In this document: positions 26,186 through 34,979 of the stretch, in pieces
Numbering within the stretch: position 1 is the first letter of the stretch
Layout of the letters: each line of letters starts with the position of its first letter
Origin: Chryseobacterium oranimense
GTDB lineage: Bacteria; Bacteroidota; Bacteroidia; Flavobacteriales; Weeksellaceae
DNA: 64,000 nt
Direction: 5' to 3'
Assembly (NCBI RefSeq): GCF_900129755.1
Contig: NZ_FQWT01000004.1
Coordinates: 124,001-188,000 of the forward strand
Made by a program: the position numbers and the translations under genes
The notes under the pieces: generated by a model
Database searches by the model: none
The model's input: the letters and a program-made list of their open reading frames with translations, nothing else
Told to the model about the DNA's origin: nothing

Positions 26186-28453
26186 ATGCGACGTTTCCTT
26201 TTTATGTGTTCCGTTATTTTTTCCACAGTTTTTCATGCTCAGAAGAGGCCGGATTTAATTCCTTATCCCCAAAGCGTAACCATGCAGGAAGGAAAGTTCA
26301 TCATTCCTGAAACATTGATCCTGAATGATAAACTTCCAAAAGAAGAAACGGAGTATTTCAAAAAACGGCTTGGTTCCGGTGTGAAATTCCGGAATAGCAG
26401 TAAGACAGAAGGAATTCATCTGATGTACATGCCTTTTCCACAGCCAAAAATTCCTATTCATCCCGAAGAAGATAAAGAAAAGTATACTATTGATATTTCT
26501 CCCCAAAGGATTTTCATTACTTCCAATACCAGACAGGGGTATTTTCTGGCTCTACAAACCCTGGCTCAGCTTTTTGAAGAACATAAGGAAGACAGGGAAA
26601 TTCCTGCTTTAAGGATTGAAGATCAGCCTAAATTTGCATGGCGCGGAATGCATTTGGACGTCTGCCGTCATTTCTTTAATGTGGATGAGGTTAAACAGTA
26701 TATTGATTATTTAGCCATGTACAAGCTGAATACCTTTCACTGGCACCTTACAGATGATCAGGGCTGGAGAATTGAAATTAAAAAATACCCAAAACTCACC
26801 CAGATCGGTTCAAAGCGTAAAGAATCGATGGTTGGAGCTTACGTTGACAATACTTTTGACCGGAAGCCCTATGGTCCCTATTTTTATACCCAGGAGCAGA
26901 TTAAAGACGTTATTAAATATGCTCAGCAAAGACATATTACCATTGTTCCGGAAATTGAAATGCCCGGCCATGCTTTAGCTGCTCTGTCAGCCTATCCCGA
27001 ACTCGCCTGTACAAAGGGGCCGTTTGAAGCAGCGACGAAATGGGGTGTTTTCGATGATGTTTTCTGCCCGAAAGAAGAAACTTTCACCTTTCTTGAAAAT
27101 GTTCTGGATGAAGTTATTGCACTGTTTCCATCACAATACATCCATATCGGTGGTGACGAATGTCCGAAAACGAGATGGAAAGAATGTGCCCATTGCCAGG
27201 AACTGATCAAAAAGAATAATCTGAAGGATGAACATGGCTTGCAAAGCTATTTTATTCAGAGGATTGAAAAATATGTCAACAGCAAAGGAAGAAAAATCAT
27301 CGGCTGGGACGAAATTCTTGAAGGAGGCCTGGCTCCAAATGCTGCCGTTATGAGCTGGACAGGCGTAAACGGAGGGATAGAAGCTGCAAAATCTTCCCAT
27401 TTTGCGGTAATGACCCCGGGAGCTTATTGTTATTTTGATCATTATCAGGGTGATCCTCAAACGGAGCCGAATGCTTTCGGAGGTTTTACCCCTTTGGATA
27501 AAGTTTATTCCTATGATCCCATTCCTTCAGAGCTGAATGCTGAACAGGCGAAATATATCTTAGGAGTACAGGCCAATTTATGGACAGAATACATTACGGA
27601 TTTTAAGCAGGTGCAGTACATGATATTTCCAAGGCTGATGGCCCTTTCCGAAGTAGGATGGGGAACGTCAGATCCTAAAAACTATAAAGAATTTGAAGGA
27701 AGGGTAATCAGCCAGTTCAAAATTCTTGATAAAATGAAGGTGAACTATGCCAGAAGTATTTATAATATTACCGGAAAAGTATTTCCTGCCGGGAATGGTA
27801 TTTCTTATGAGCTGAATGTATCCCAGGACCCTAAAGGAATACGATATACAACAGACGGGACAGAACCTTCCATAAACTCGCAGGTTTATCAGGGACCCAT
27901 TGCCGTTTCAAAATCTTTAACCGTTAAATCTGCCTATTTTGAGGACGCACAACTGAAAAGCGCCATTTCTTTCCAGGAATTCAAAATTTCAAAAACAACG
28001 GGAAAAAAAATTACTCTGGAACAGCAGCCCAGCGAAAATTATTCTTTTGGGGGAGCTTTCACCCTGGTGGATGGAATTATCGGAAATACCAGACAATTAG
28101 GCAAGACATGGTTAGGTTTTCAGGGAAAAGATGTGGTGGCAACCATTGATCTGGGACAAAAAACCAACTTTTCCGAAGTTTATTTTAATACCCTGGAAAA
28201 TAAAGGAAGCTGGATCCATCTGGCTAAATCTGCACAGATCTTTGTTTCTGATGATGGTAATAGCTTCAAGATGATTAAAGAAATCGGAAAAGAAGAAATT
28301 AAGAATTCACAAGGAAAAATAAAGCTGAATGTAGGAAATCAGACGGCAAAATACATTAAACTTAAAATAGAAAATGCAGGTATTATTCCTGCCGGAAATC
28401 CCGGTGCAGATTCCAAAGCATGGCTGTTCGTTGACGAAATTGGTGCCAATTAG
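26186..28453 (+). CDS. Beta-N-acetylhexosaminidase, GH20
   Basis: 755 residues with a signal peptide ending TVFHAQ. Order: GH20b domain (about 20-150), GH20 barrel (about 150-490) with HWHLTDDQGWRIEIKKYPKLT and HIGGDECPK, where Asp324 and Glu325 form the substrate-assisted catalytic pair, then a chitobiase C-terminal-like beta segment (RYTTDGTEPSINSQVY) and a discoidin-like carbohydrate-binding domain (about 620-755). It releases terminal beta-linked GlcNAc or GalNAc. With the glycosylasparaginase and beta-mannosidase that follow it would cut the chitobiose core of N-glycans. Likely periplasmic or surface lipid-free; no T9SS tail. Confidence 0.92.
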   Translation: MRRFLFMCSVIFSTVFHAQKRPDLIPYPQSVTMQEGKFIIPETLILNDKLPKEETEYFKKRLGSGVKFRNSSKTEGIHLMYMPFPQPKIPIHPEEDKEKYTIDISPQRIFITSNTRQGYFLALQTLAQLFEEHKEDREIPALRIEDQPKFAWRGMHLDVCRHFFNVDEVKQYIDYLAMYKLNTFHWHLTDDQGWRIEIKKYPKLTQIGSKRKESMVGAYVDNTFDRKPYGPYFYTQEQIKDVIKYAQQRHITIVPEIEMPGHALAALSAYPELACTKGPFEAATKWGVFDDVFCPKEETFTFLENVLDEVIALFPSQYIHIGGDECPKTRWKECAHCQELIKKNNLKDEHGLQSYFIQRIEKYVNSKGRKIIGWDEILEGGLAPNAAVMSWTGVNGGIEAAKSSHFAVMTPGAYCYFDHYQGDPQTEPNAFGGFTPLDKVYSYDPIPSELNAEQAKYILGVQANLWTEYITDFKQVQYMIFPRLMALSEVGWGTSDPKNYKEFEGRVISQFKILDKMKVNYARSIYNITGKVFPAGNGISYELNVSQDPKGIRYTTDGTEPSINSQVYQGPIAVSKSLTVKSAYFEDAQLKSAISFQEFKISKTTGKKITLEQQPSENYSFGGAFTLVDGIIGNTRQLGKTWLGFQGKDVVATIDLGQKTNFSEVYFNTLENKGSWIHLAKSAQIFVSDDGNSFKMIKEIGKEEIKNSQGKIKLNVGNQTAKYIKLKIENAGIIPAGNPGADSKAWLFVDEIGAN

Positions 28454-28556
28454 GAATCAGTTTCTGAACAGATAGCATACAATCTGTTACAACAGCCGTC
28501 AGCACTTGTATTGATGCTATTGAAGAAGTAAATAACCCTAGTGTTAATAAAAACTG

Positions 28557-28585
28557 AAAGACCATAGTACTCTGTGGTCTTTTTC
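28557..28585 (+). terminator. Intrinsic terminator of the GH20 gene
   Basis: AAAGACCA (28557-28564) pairs with TGGTCTTT (28575-28582), then T-run. Confidence 0.85.
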
Positions 28586-28636
28586 CTTTCCTGCTAGCGG
28601 GAAAATTCCTAATTTGGAAGCCAAATATATCTGAAT

Positions 28637-29629
28637 ATGCAAAGTAGACGAAACTTCATTAAAAAAACAGCTGCTGCTTCGCTGGCACTTGCTGTAAACC
28701 CACTGGATCTGATGGCCGGGGAACTGTCTGAGAACCCTGTAAATGCAGGAAAACCCATCGTTCTTTCCACCTGGAATTTTGGACTCAAGGCAAACGAAGA
28801 AGCCTGGACTATCCTGGGAAAAGGAGGAAAAGCCCTCGATGCAGTGGAAAAAGGAGTTCGTCTCGTGGAATTAGACCCGACTGAAAGAAGTGTAGGCTAT
28901 GGAGGACGGCCGGATAGAGACGGAAGAGTTACCCTCGATGCTTGTATTATGGACGAAAACTATAATATTGGCTCCGTTGCCTGTCTGGAAAATATCAAGA
29001 ATCCTATTTCTGTGGCCAGAGCAGTGATGGAAAAAACGCCGCATGTTATGCTGGTTGGTGATGGAGCATTACAGTTTGCATTATCCCAGGGTTTTAAAAA
29101 AGAAAACCTTCTCACTCCCGATTCGGAAAAAGAATGGAAAGAATGGTTGAAAACCAGTGAGTACAAGCCAGTCGCCAATATAGAAAACCATGATACCATC
29201 GGAATGATTGCTCTGGATGCACAAGGGAACCTTTCTGGTGCCTGTACTACCAGTGGCATGGCCTTTAAGATGCACGGAAGAGTAGGAGATTCCCCTATCA
29301 TTGGAGCAGGATTATTTGTAGACAATGAAGTTGGGGCGGCTACGGCTACCGGCCACGGCGAAGAAGTGATCCGTACTGTAGGGACGCACCTGGTGGTTGA
29401 ATTGATGAGGCAAGGTAGAACTCCTCAGCAGGCCTGCAAAGAAGCCGTAGAAAGAATTGTGAAAATTGCTCAAAGAAGAAATAAAAACCTGAAAGATATC
29501 CAGGTTGGATTCATTGCCTTAAATAAAAAAGGCGAATATGGTTCTTACTGCATCCAGGACGGATTTAATTTTGCTGTTTATGATCAGAAAGGCAACCGTC
29601 TGGAAAAACCGGAATTTGCTCTGAAATAA
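28637..29629 (+). CDS. N4-(beta-N-acetylglucosaminyl)-L-asparaginase (glycosylasparaginase)
   Basis: 330 residues of an Ntn-hydrolase that cleaves the GlcNAc-Asn bond of N-glycoproteins. The precursor should self-cleave before Thr187 in ENHDTIGMIALD, the exact motif of the flavobacterial enzyme; GRVGDSPIIGAGLFVDNEVGAATATGHGE supplies the binding site. The N-terminus SRRNFIKKTAAASLALA is a twin-arginine signal, so export in folded form is likely. Plain isoaspartyl peptidases lack the HDTIG context. It is followed by a palindromic repeat, a lipoprotein gene and cutC. Confidence 0.93.
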   Translation: MQSRRNFIKKTAAASLALAVNPLDLMAGELSENPVNAGKPIVLSTWNFGLKANEEAWTILGKGGKALDAVEKGVRLVELDPTERSVGYGGRPDRDGRVTLDACIMDENYNIGSVACLENIKNPISVARAVMEKTPHVMLVGDGALQFALSQGFKKENLLTPDSEKEWKEWLKTSEYKPVANIENHDTIGMIALDAQGNLSGACTTSGMAFKMHGRVGDSPIIGAGLFVDNEVGAATATGHGEEVIRTVGTHLVVELMRQGRTPQQACKEAVERIVKIAQRRNKNLKDIQVGFIALNKKGEYGSYCIQDGFNFAVYDQKGNRLEKPEFALK

Positions 29630-29652
29630 TTATGTTTTCTTTAGATTCAATA

Positions 29653-29710
29653 GGAGCGGGCTTTAGCCCGCTTGCAAAAATAAAAAACACCAAACGGCTT
29701 TAGCCAAAAC
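29653..29710. repeat. Palindromic intergenic repeat (TTTAGCC type)
   Basis: GCGGGC, TTTA, GCCCGC forms a compact hairpin (about 29656-29671), followed by AACGGCTTTAGCCAAAAC (29693-29710), a second related stem. It has no T-run, so it is more like a REP element than a terminator. Confidence 0.55.
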
Positions 29711-29729
29711 TTAGAATATCAAAAATAAT

Positions 29730-30305
29730 ATGAAAAGAATGATCATTACATCCTTGTTTCTGATCACAGCATGCAAAGAAGAAAAGAAAGAAATTCAGCC
29801 TCAGGCACCGCAGGAATCTGTTTCCCAAAAAACTGAAACCGGAATTTCAGAAAATAAACGTGATGAATCCGGAGAAGCAAAAAAATGGCTGGAAAAAAGC
29901 ATTGAAAACTACTTTAAAGCAGATCTTGGAAATCTCGATGAAGAAATGCAGAAAATAACGACAAAGGAATATTACGATTATAAAACGGATGCAATGAACG
30001 TCGATATGGATGTTGACGGAAGCCTTACCTTAAAAGAGTTTCAGAACAAATGGAAAAATAAATTTGACGTCAGGAAAGCAGGAATCAACAGCGGCTTTTT
30101 AATAAGCGGTCAGGATTGGGAAGAAATTAAAGTTTCAAAGTGTGAACAAGTTTTAGAATCCATTCCCTTTTCAAAACCGGATCCTGTTATGTTCATATTT
30201 GATGTAATTCTTTCCGATAAAAAGTTAAAATCAGAATATCCTGTTGAAATAGAGGTTATAAAACAAAACGATTCTTTTCTGATTGCAAATGTGTCTCAGG
30301 AATAA
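29730..30305 (+). CDS. Lipoprotein of unknown function
   Basis: 191 residues. A lipoprotein signal MKRMIITSLFLITAC puts the lipidated cysteine at 15. A Lys/Glu/Gln/Pro-rich linker follows (to about 60), then a small alpha/beta domain (AKKWLEKSIENYFKADLGNLDEEMQKITTKEYYDYKTDA to SFLIANVSQE) that resembles no family surely known to me; its length and shape recall DUF3828/NTF2-like domains. It is 20 bp before cutC and probably in the same operon. Confidence 0.65.
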   Translation: MKRMIITSLFLITACKEEKKEIQPQAPQESVSQKTETGISENKRDESGEAKKWLEKSIENYFKADLGNLDEEMQKITTKEYYDYKTDAMNVDMDVDGSLTLKEFQNKWKNKFDVRKAGINSGFLISGQDWEEIKVSKCEQVLESIPFSKPDPVMFIFDVILSDKKLKSEYPVEIEVIKQNDSFLIANVSQE

Positions 30306-30325
30306 TCTGAAAATATAAAATAAAA

Positions 30326-30988
30326 ATGTCAAAAATAGAAATAGCATGCTTTAATCCGGAATCAGCAATGATTGCATTTGAAAACGGAGCTGACAGAATT
30401 GAGTTGTGCGATGGATTAAGTGAAGGCGGAACAACCCCCAGTTTTGAAACAACAAGAGACCTCAGAGCAAAAATAAGCATCCCGCTTTTTGTAATGATCC
30501 GCCCAAGAGGAGGAGATTTTACCTATTCGGAAGCTGAATTTGAACAAATGCAAAAAGATCTGCTCCAGCTGAAATCTCTGAAAGTAGACGGTTTTGTTTT
30601 TGGGATCCTGGACGAAAATGATCAGGTGAATGTAGAACACAACAAGATTTTGGTTGAGATGGCTTATCCTCTTCCATGCACTTTTCATCGTGCTTTTGAC
30701 AGAGCAAAAGGTCTTGAAGATTCTTTAGAAAAAGTCATTGGCTGTGGTTTTAAAACAATCCTTACTTCGGGCCAGAAACCCAATGTTTCAGAAGGTAAGG
30801 AAAACCTTAAAAAATTGGTTGAGCTTTCCAATGGCAGAATTGAAATTCTGGTGGGTGGCGGACTTCGTTCTACCAATATTGCAGAGATCAGAGAATTTAC
30901 AAACGCAGGTTATTTTCATTCCTCAGCAATCACGGATGGCGGAGCTTTTGCCAATGCAGATGAGGTTATTGCTTTGAAAAATAGTTAA
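30326..30988 (+). CDS. cutC: CutC-family TIM-barrel protein
   Basis: 220 residues of a cytoplasmic CutC barrel: IEIACFNPESAMIAFENGADRIELCDGLSEGGTTPS, FVMIRPRGGDFTYSEAEF, VDGFVFGILDENDQVN, TFHRAFDRAKG, LTSGQK and ILVGGGLRSTNI. It is annotated elsewhere as copper homeostasis protein, but that role is poorly supported in bacteria. Its place between glycosylasparaginase and beta-mannosidase suggests a link with N-glycan breakdown, which is inference. The start ATG is 20 bp after the lipoprotein gene. Confidence 0.92.
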   Translation: MSKIEIACFNPESAMIAFENGADRIELCDGLSEGGTTPSFETTRDLRAKISIPLFVMIRPRGGDFTYSEAEFEQMQKDLLQLKSLKVDGFVFGILDENDQVNVEHNKILVEMAYPLPCTFHRAFDRAKGLEDSLEKVIGCGFKTILTSGQKPNVSEGKENLKKLVELSNGRIEILVGGGLRSTNIAEIREFTNAGYFHSSAITDGGAFANADEVIALKNS

Positions 30989-31011
30989 TTTCAGATCTGA
31001 TATCAATAATC

Positions 31012-31093
31012 TTTGTCATTCTGAACAGAGCGGAGTGAAGTGAAAGAATCTCAATTATAGTATAAAGATTCCTTCGTTCCTCGGAATGACAAA
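31012..31093. repeat. Palindromic intergenic repeat (GTCATTCTGA type)
   Basis: TTTGTCATTCTGA (31012-31024) pairs with TCGGAATGACAAA (31081-31093); inner parts also pair imperfectly (AAGAATCT with AGATTCCTT). Such elements are common between flavobacterial genes. Confidence 0.6.
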
Positions 31094-31134
31094 TACAGTT
31101 TAAAATCCATATAATACATTTACTCGATCTCTTA

Positions 31135-33618
31135 ATGAATAAATCTATCCTTTTTGCTTTCCTTTTTATTCAAAGTATGATGAATGCACAGCTTACGGAA
31201 CGAAGCCTGTCTTCAGAGAAATGGCAGTTCAGAAATACACAGGAACAGAAATGGCTGCCTGCAAAAATTCCAGGCACTGTGCATCTTGATCTGATGGACA
31301 ACAAAATCATTCCCGATCCCTTCAAAGATGAGAATGAAAAAAAAGTACAGTGGATAGAAAATGAAGACTGGGAATATCAGACCCGTTTTAATGTATCATC
31401 AAAAGAACTTCAAAATGACCATGTAGATCTTATTTTTAATGGTCTTGACACTTTTTCAGAAATATATCTGAACGGAAAACTGCTGAAAAAAACAGATAAT
31501 ATGTTCAGGAAATGGGAAATTCCTGTAAAAGAGCTTCTGAAAGAAGGAAATAACGACCTGAAGATAAAATTTACATCCGCTGTAAAAGAAGGAAAAGAAC
31601 GGGCAAAGAAAGTTCCGTTTACAATGCCGGAATCGCCGAGGAGCTTTGTAAGAAAAGCCCAATATCAATTTGGCTGGGACTGGGGCCCGAGACTGGTGAC
31701 CACCGGAATATGGAAAGATATACAATTGAAATGCTGGAATTTTGCTGAAATCCAAAATATTAAATATGATCAGAATTTTTCAGGGAATATTTTTAATTTA
31801 AAATTTGAAATAGAAATTAATGCAGAGAATGCCGGAGATTATGTGTTGAATATTAATAAGCAGATCCAAAAAGTTTCTCTGAAAAAAGGGATCAATAAAA
31901 TAAGTGTCCCGTACAAAACAGACGGTATGAAACTGTGGCAGCCTAATGGTTGGGGAGATGCTAATCTTTATGATTTTAAAATTGCGCTTTCTAAAAATAA
32001 TTTATCCTTACATCAGAAAAATATAAAAATTGGGCTCAGAACTGTAGAACTCGTACAGGAAAAAGATGCAGCAGGAAAATCCTTTTATTTTAAAGTGAAT
32101 GGAAAGCCCTTGTACGCAAAAGGAACTAACTGGATTCCCGGAGACAGTTTTTCACCCAGAATGACTAAAGAAAAATACCGGAAGCTCATCAAAGATGCCA
32201 AAGATGCCAATATGAATATGATCCGCGTCTGGGGTGGCGGGATCTATGAAGATGATGAGTTTTATAAAGCCTGTGACGAAAATGGAATCTTAGTCTGGCA
32301 GGATTTCATGTTTGCCGGCAGCTTTTATCCGGCCGATGAAGATTTTTTAAACAATGTAAAAGAAGAAGTGAAAGACCAGGTCAGCAGACTTCAAAACCAC
32401 CCATCCATTGCTTTATGGTGCGGAAATAATGAAATTGATGAAGCGATTGTCAACTGGGGTTATCAGAAACAGTTTAATTACTCAAAAGAAGATTCCCTCC
32501 AGATTTGGAAAGATTATAAAAAACTGTTCCACGAATTTATTCCAAATATTTTAAAAGAAAGTCTTACGCCCGATAAAAACATCTATTGGCCAAGCTCACC
32601 GTCTATTGGTTGGGGGCATAAGGAAAGCCTTACAGAAGGAGATTCCCACTATTGGGGAGTATGGTGGGGAGAGCAGCCATTTGAGATATATAATGAAAAA
32701 GTGGGCCGTTTCATGTCAGAATACGGTTTTCAGGGAATGCCAAGCATTGATGCTGTAAAATCCATGTTTTCCGGAACGCCTGATCTCAGCCTTCAGAATC
32801 CTGTGGTTAAGGCCCATGAAAAGAATACCAGAGGCTGGGAGATCATCAGTGAGTACATAAAAAGAGATTATAAAGTTCCAACAGATTTTATACAATACAA
32901 TTACATTTCCCAGCTTCTTCAGGCCCGAGGAATGAAAATCGCTGTTGAAGCCCATCGCCGTTCTAAGCCGTATAATATGGGAACCTTATACTGGCAGCTT
33001 AATGACTGCTGGCCTGTAGTGTCCTGGTCTTCGATAGATTATTCAGGAAACTGGAAAGCATTGCACTATGAAATGAAAAGAAGTTTTGAAAGTCATATGA
33101 TTTCGACAGAAGAAAAAGATGAGATACTTACTTTTTACGTAATCAATGATGATTGGAAAAAATTTGAAGATTTATCATTAGATTTTGATATCATGAAATT
33201 TAATGGAGAAAAACTTGGTTCAGCGGGTACTGCGGATTATGAAACTTTGGAGCCCAATGGTATATTAAAATTTCCTTTTTCACTTGAAGAAATTATTGGA
33301 AATTCAGACAAAAATGAAATTTTTCTCGCAATCACAGCTAAAGATAAAAATGAAAAAATATTTGCTAAAACTCATTATTTTTTTTCAAAACCAAAAGATT
33401 TAAAATTGACAAAACCAACTATTAAAATCAAGAAAATATCTTCAACAGAAATTGAAATTTCCACTGATGTCCTGGCAAAAGATATTTATCTGATGGGAGA
33501 CACTCATTTCAGTGATAATTTCTTTGACCTGCTTCCCAATACCTCAAAAAAGATCAAACTTTCAAAACCTGTGGAAAACATCAAATTAATGAGTCTTTGG
33601 GATACATTCCAAAATTAA
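31135..33618 (+). CDS. Beta-mannosidase, GH2
   Basis: 827 residues with a signal peptide ending MMNAQ. GH2 sugar-binding domain (WLPAKIPGTVHLDLMDNKIIPDPF), Ig-like domain, then the catalytic barrel (GKPLYAKGTNWIPGDSF, MIRVWGGGIYEDDEFYKACDENGILVWQDFMFA). The acid/base is Glu433 in WCGNNEID and the nucleophile Glu529 in SEYGFQGMPS. C-terminal beta domains complete the length expected for the family. It removes beta-1,4-mannose, the residue next to chitobiose in the N-glycan core, so it fits upstream of GH20 and glycosylasparaginase in one pathway. Periplasmic by signal peptide. Confidence 0.93.
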   Translation: MNKSILFAFLFIQSMMNAQLTERSLSSEKWQFRNTQEQKWLPAKIPGTVHLDLMDNKIIPDPFKDENEKKVQWIENEDWEYQTRFNVSSKELQNDHVDLIFNGLDTFSEIYLNGKLLKKTDNMFRKWEIPVKELLKEGNNDLKIKFTSAVKEGKERAKKVPFTMPESPRSFVRKAQYQFGWDWGPRLVTTGIWKDIQLKCWNFAEIQNIKYDQNFSGNIFNLKFEIEINAENAGDYVLNINKQIQKVSLKKGINKISVPYKTDGMKLWQPNGWGDANLYDFKIALSKNNLSLHQKNIKIGLRTVELVQEKDAAGKSFYFKVNGKPLYAKGTNWIPGDSFSPRMTKEKYRKLIKDAKDANMNMIRVWGGGIYEDDEFYKACDENGILVWQDFMFAGSFYPADEDFLNNVKEEVKDQVSRLQNHPSIALWCGNNEIDEAIVNWGYQKQFNYSKEDSLQIWKDYKKLFHEFIPNILKESLTPDKNIYWPSSPSIGWGHKESLTEGDSHYWGVWWGEQPFEIYNEKVGRFMSEYGFQGMPSIDAVKSMFSGTPDLSLQNPVVKAHEKNTRGWEIISEYIKRDYKVPTDFIQYNYISQLLQARGMKIAVEAHRRSKPYNMGTLYWQLNDCWPVVSWSSIDYSGNWKALHYEMKRSFESHMISTEEKDEILTFYVINDDWKKFEDLSLDFDIMKFNGEKLGSAGTADYETLEPNGILKFPFSLEEIIGNSDKNEIFLAITAKDKNEKIFAKTHYFFSKPKDLKLTKPTIKIKKISSTEIEISTDVLAKDIYLMGDTHFSDNFFDLLPNTSKKIKLSKPVENIKLMSLWDTFQN

Positions 33619-33628
33619 ATGGAAAAAG

Positions 33629-33652
33629 ATCTGCTCAATCTGCAAATCTGAG
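33629..33652. repeat. Single arm of the CTGCTCAATCTGC repeat
   Basis: ATCTGCTCAATCTGC (33629-33643) matches the arms of the inverted repeat at 34728-34861. It lies 11 bp after the beta-mannosidase stop. Confidence 0.4.
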
Positions 33653-33762
33653 AAAGAAAAAATAACCTTATGCATACCATGAAAATTGAATGTATATTAT
33701 TGTGTTTTTAAAGCTGTAACTAAAAAATCCACCGTAACTTTACATTCAATTTTTTAAATATT

Positions 33763-34671
33763 ATGGTAAATTTTGTTCTGATTGCGGTGTGCATTATTGC
33801 AGGAATGGTATTCAAAGCGACAAAATCTATCCATCCCGATGCCCACAAAGGCATTAATACCTGGATTCTTTACCTTGCTCTGCCCGCGGTTTCTTTCAAA
33901 TATCTGCCAAAAGTGAAATGGACCACAGAAATGCTGTTTCCGATTGCTGCCACCTTCCTGATTTCCGTTTTTTGCTTTTTCTTTATGATGTTTTACAGCA
34001 AAAGTAAAGGCTATTCCAGACGGTCCAGAAGCACATTGGAACTCACAAGTGGCTACAGCAATACATCTTTCATCGGTTTTCCCCTGATCAGTGCATTTTA
34101 CGGCGAAAGCCTTTTAAGTATTGCCATTATTTGCGATCAGACCATGTTCTTTGCCCTTTCCACAATGGGAATTATAGCGGCAGTGAAGGGGGGAAGCAGA
34201 TCAGGAAAAGTAAGTGCCAAATTTATTTTAAAGAGATTGATTACTTTCCCTCCATTGATAGGATGTGTTGCAGCATTGGTATTGTCGCAGTTTATTGATT
34301 TTACCGCTGCAGAAACGTTTTTTGATAAACTTGCAGCAACAGTAAGTCCGCTGGCCTTATTTTCAGTAGGACTTCAATTAAAGTTTAGCGGATGGAAAAA
34401 ACTGATTCCTCAAATGTCAGCTTCTATGCTCTACAAGCTGATCCTTGCTCCGGCTATCGTTTTGGGACTGGCTTTACTTCTCAATGTAAAAGGAGATGTG
34501 GCCAAAATCACTGTATTTGAAGCTGCTATGCCAACTGTCGTCACCTCAAGTATTATTGCAGAACAATTCAGGCTGAATACCAAGCTTACCAATCTCATTA
34601 TTGGGTTCAGTATCATTGTCGGGTTCCTTACTTCTGCGGTCTGGTATTATATCACAGAAATTCTTTTCTAA
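33763..34671 (+). CDS. AEC-family transporter (auxin efflux carrier type)
   Basis: 302 residues, ten hydrophobic segments, with the AEC marks NTWILYLALPAVSFKYLP at the start, SGYSNTSFIGFPLISAFYG in the middle and FEAAMPTVVTSSIIAEQF in the second half. Family members export organic acids or amino acids; the substrate is unknown. TAACTTTA at 33735-33742 may be a -7 element. The gene stands alone. Confidence 0.88.
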   Translation: MVNFVLIAVCIIAGMVFKATKSIHPDAHKGINTWILYLALPAVSFKYLPKVKWTTEMLFPIAATFLISVFCFFFMMFYSKSKGYSRRSRSTLELTSGYSNTSFIGFPLISAFYGESLLSIAIICDQTMFFALSTMGIIAAVKGGSRSGKVSAKFILKRLITFPPLIGCVAALVLSQFIDFTAAETFFDKLAATVSPLALFSVGLQLKFSGWKKLIPQMSASMLYKLILAPAIVLGLALLLNVKGDVAKITVFEAAMPTVVTSSIIAEQFRLNTKLTNLIIGFSIIVGFLTSAVWYYITEILF

Positions 34672-34727
34672 AATTGTCATACTGATCTTGTGTACAAAAC
34701 AAAGCTGTTGAATGTTTAGAATATTTT

Positions 34728-34861
34728 CTCGCAGATTGAGCAGATGTGTATGGATATTGTGATTTATAATCATGAATTAAATAGGCTCAATACTACTCTT
34801 ATATCTTAAATAACAGCACGATTATAACGCAAACATCTGCTAAATCTGCTCAATCTGCGAG
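34728..34861. repeat. Inverted repeat with 18-bp perfect arms
   Basis: CTCGCAGATTGAGCAGAT (34728-34745) and its exact complement ATCTGCTCAATCTGCGAG (34844-34861) are 98 bp apart. They fill most of the 308-bp gap between the AEC gene and priA; the rest shows no further feature. Related single arms occur at 24882-24899 and 33629-33643. Confidence 0.7.
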
Positions 34862-34979
34862 AGTAAAAAATACAACCAGTTTAACAGAACAACAGCATAA
34901 GATTGCTTTACTGTCTGATCTCAAGAAAAAATTGCAGTTCTCTCAAGAAAAATCTAATTTTACACTTTAAAAATTTCCC

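Noticed and set aside
34715..34722. TTTAGAAT, a half of the heme-locus operator
   Set aside because: Single half-site after a gene, without a dyad or promoter; chance in AT-rich sequence.
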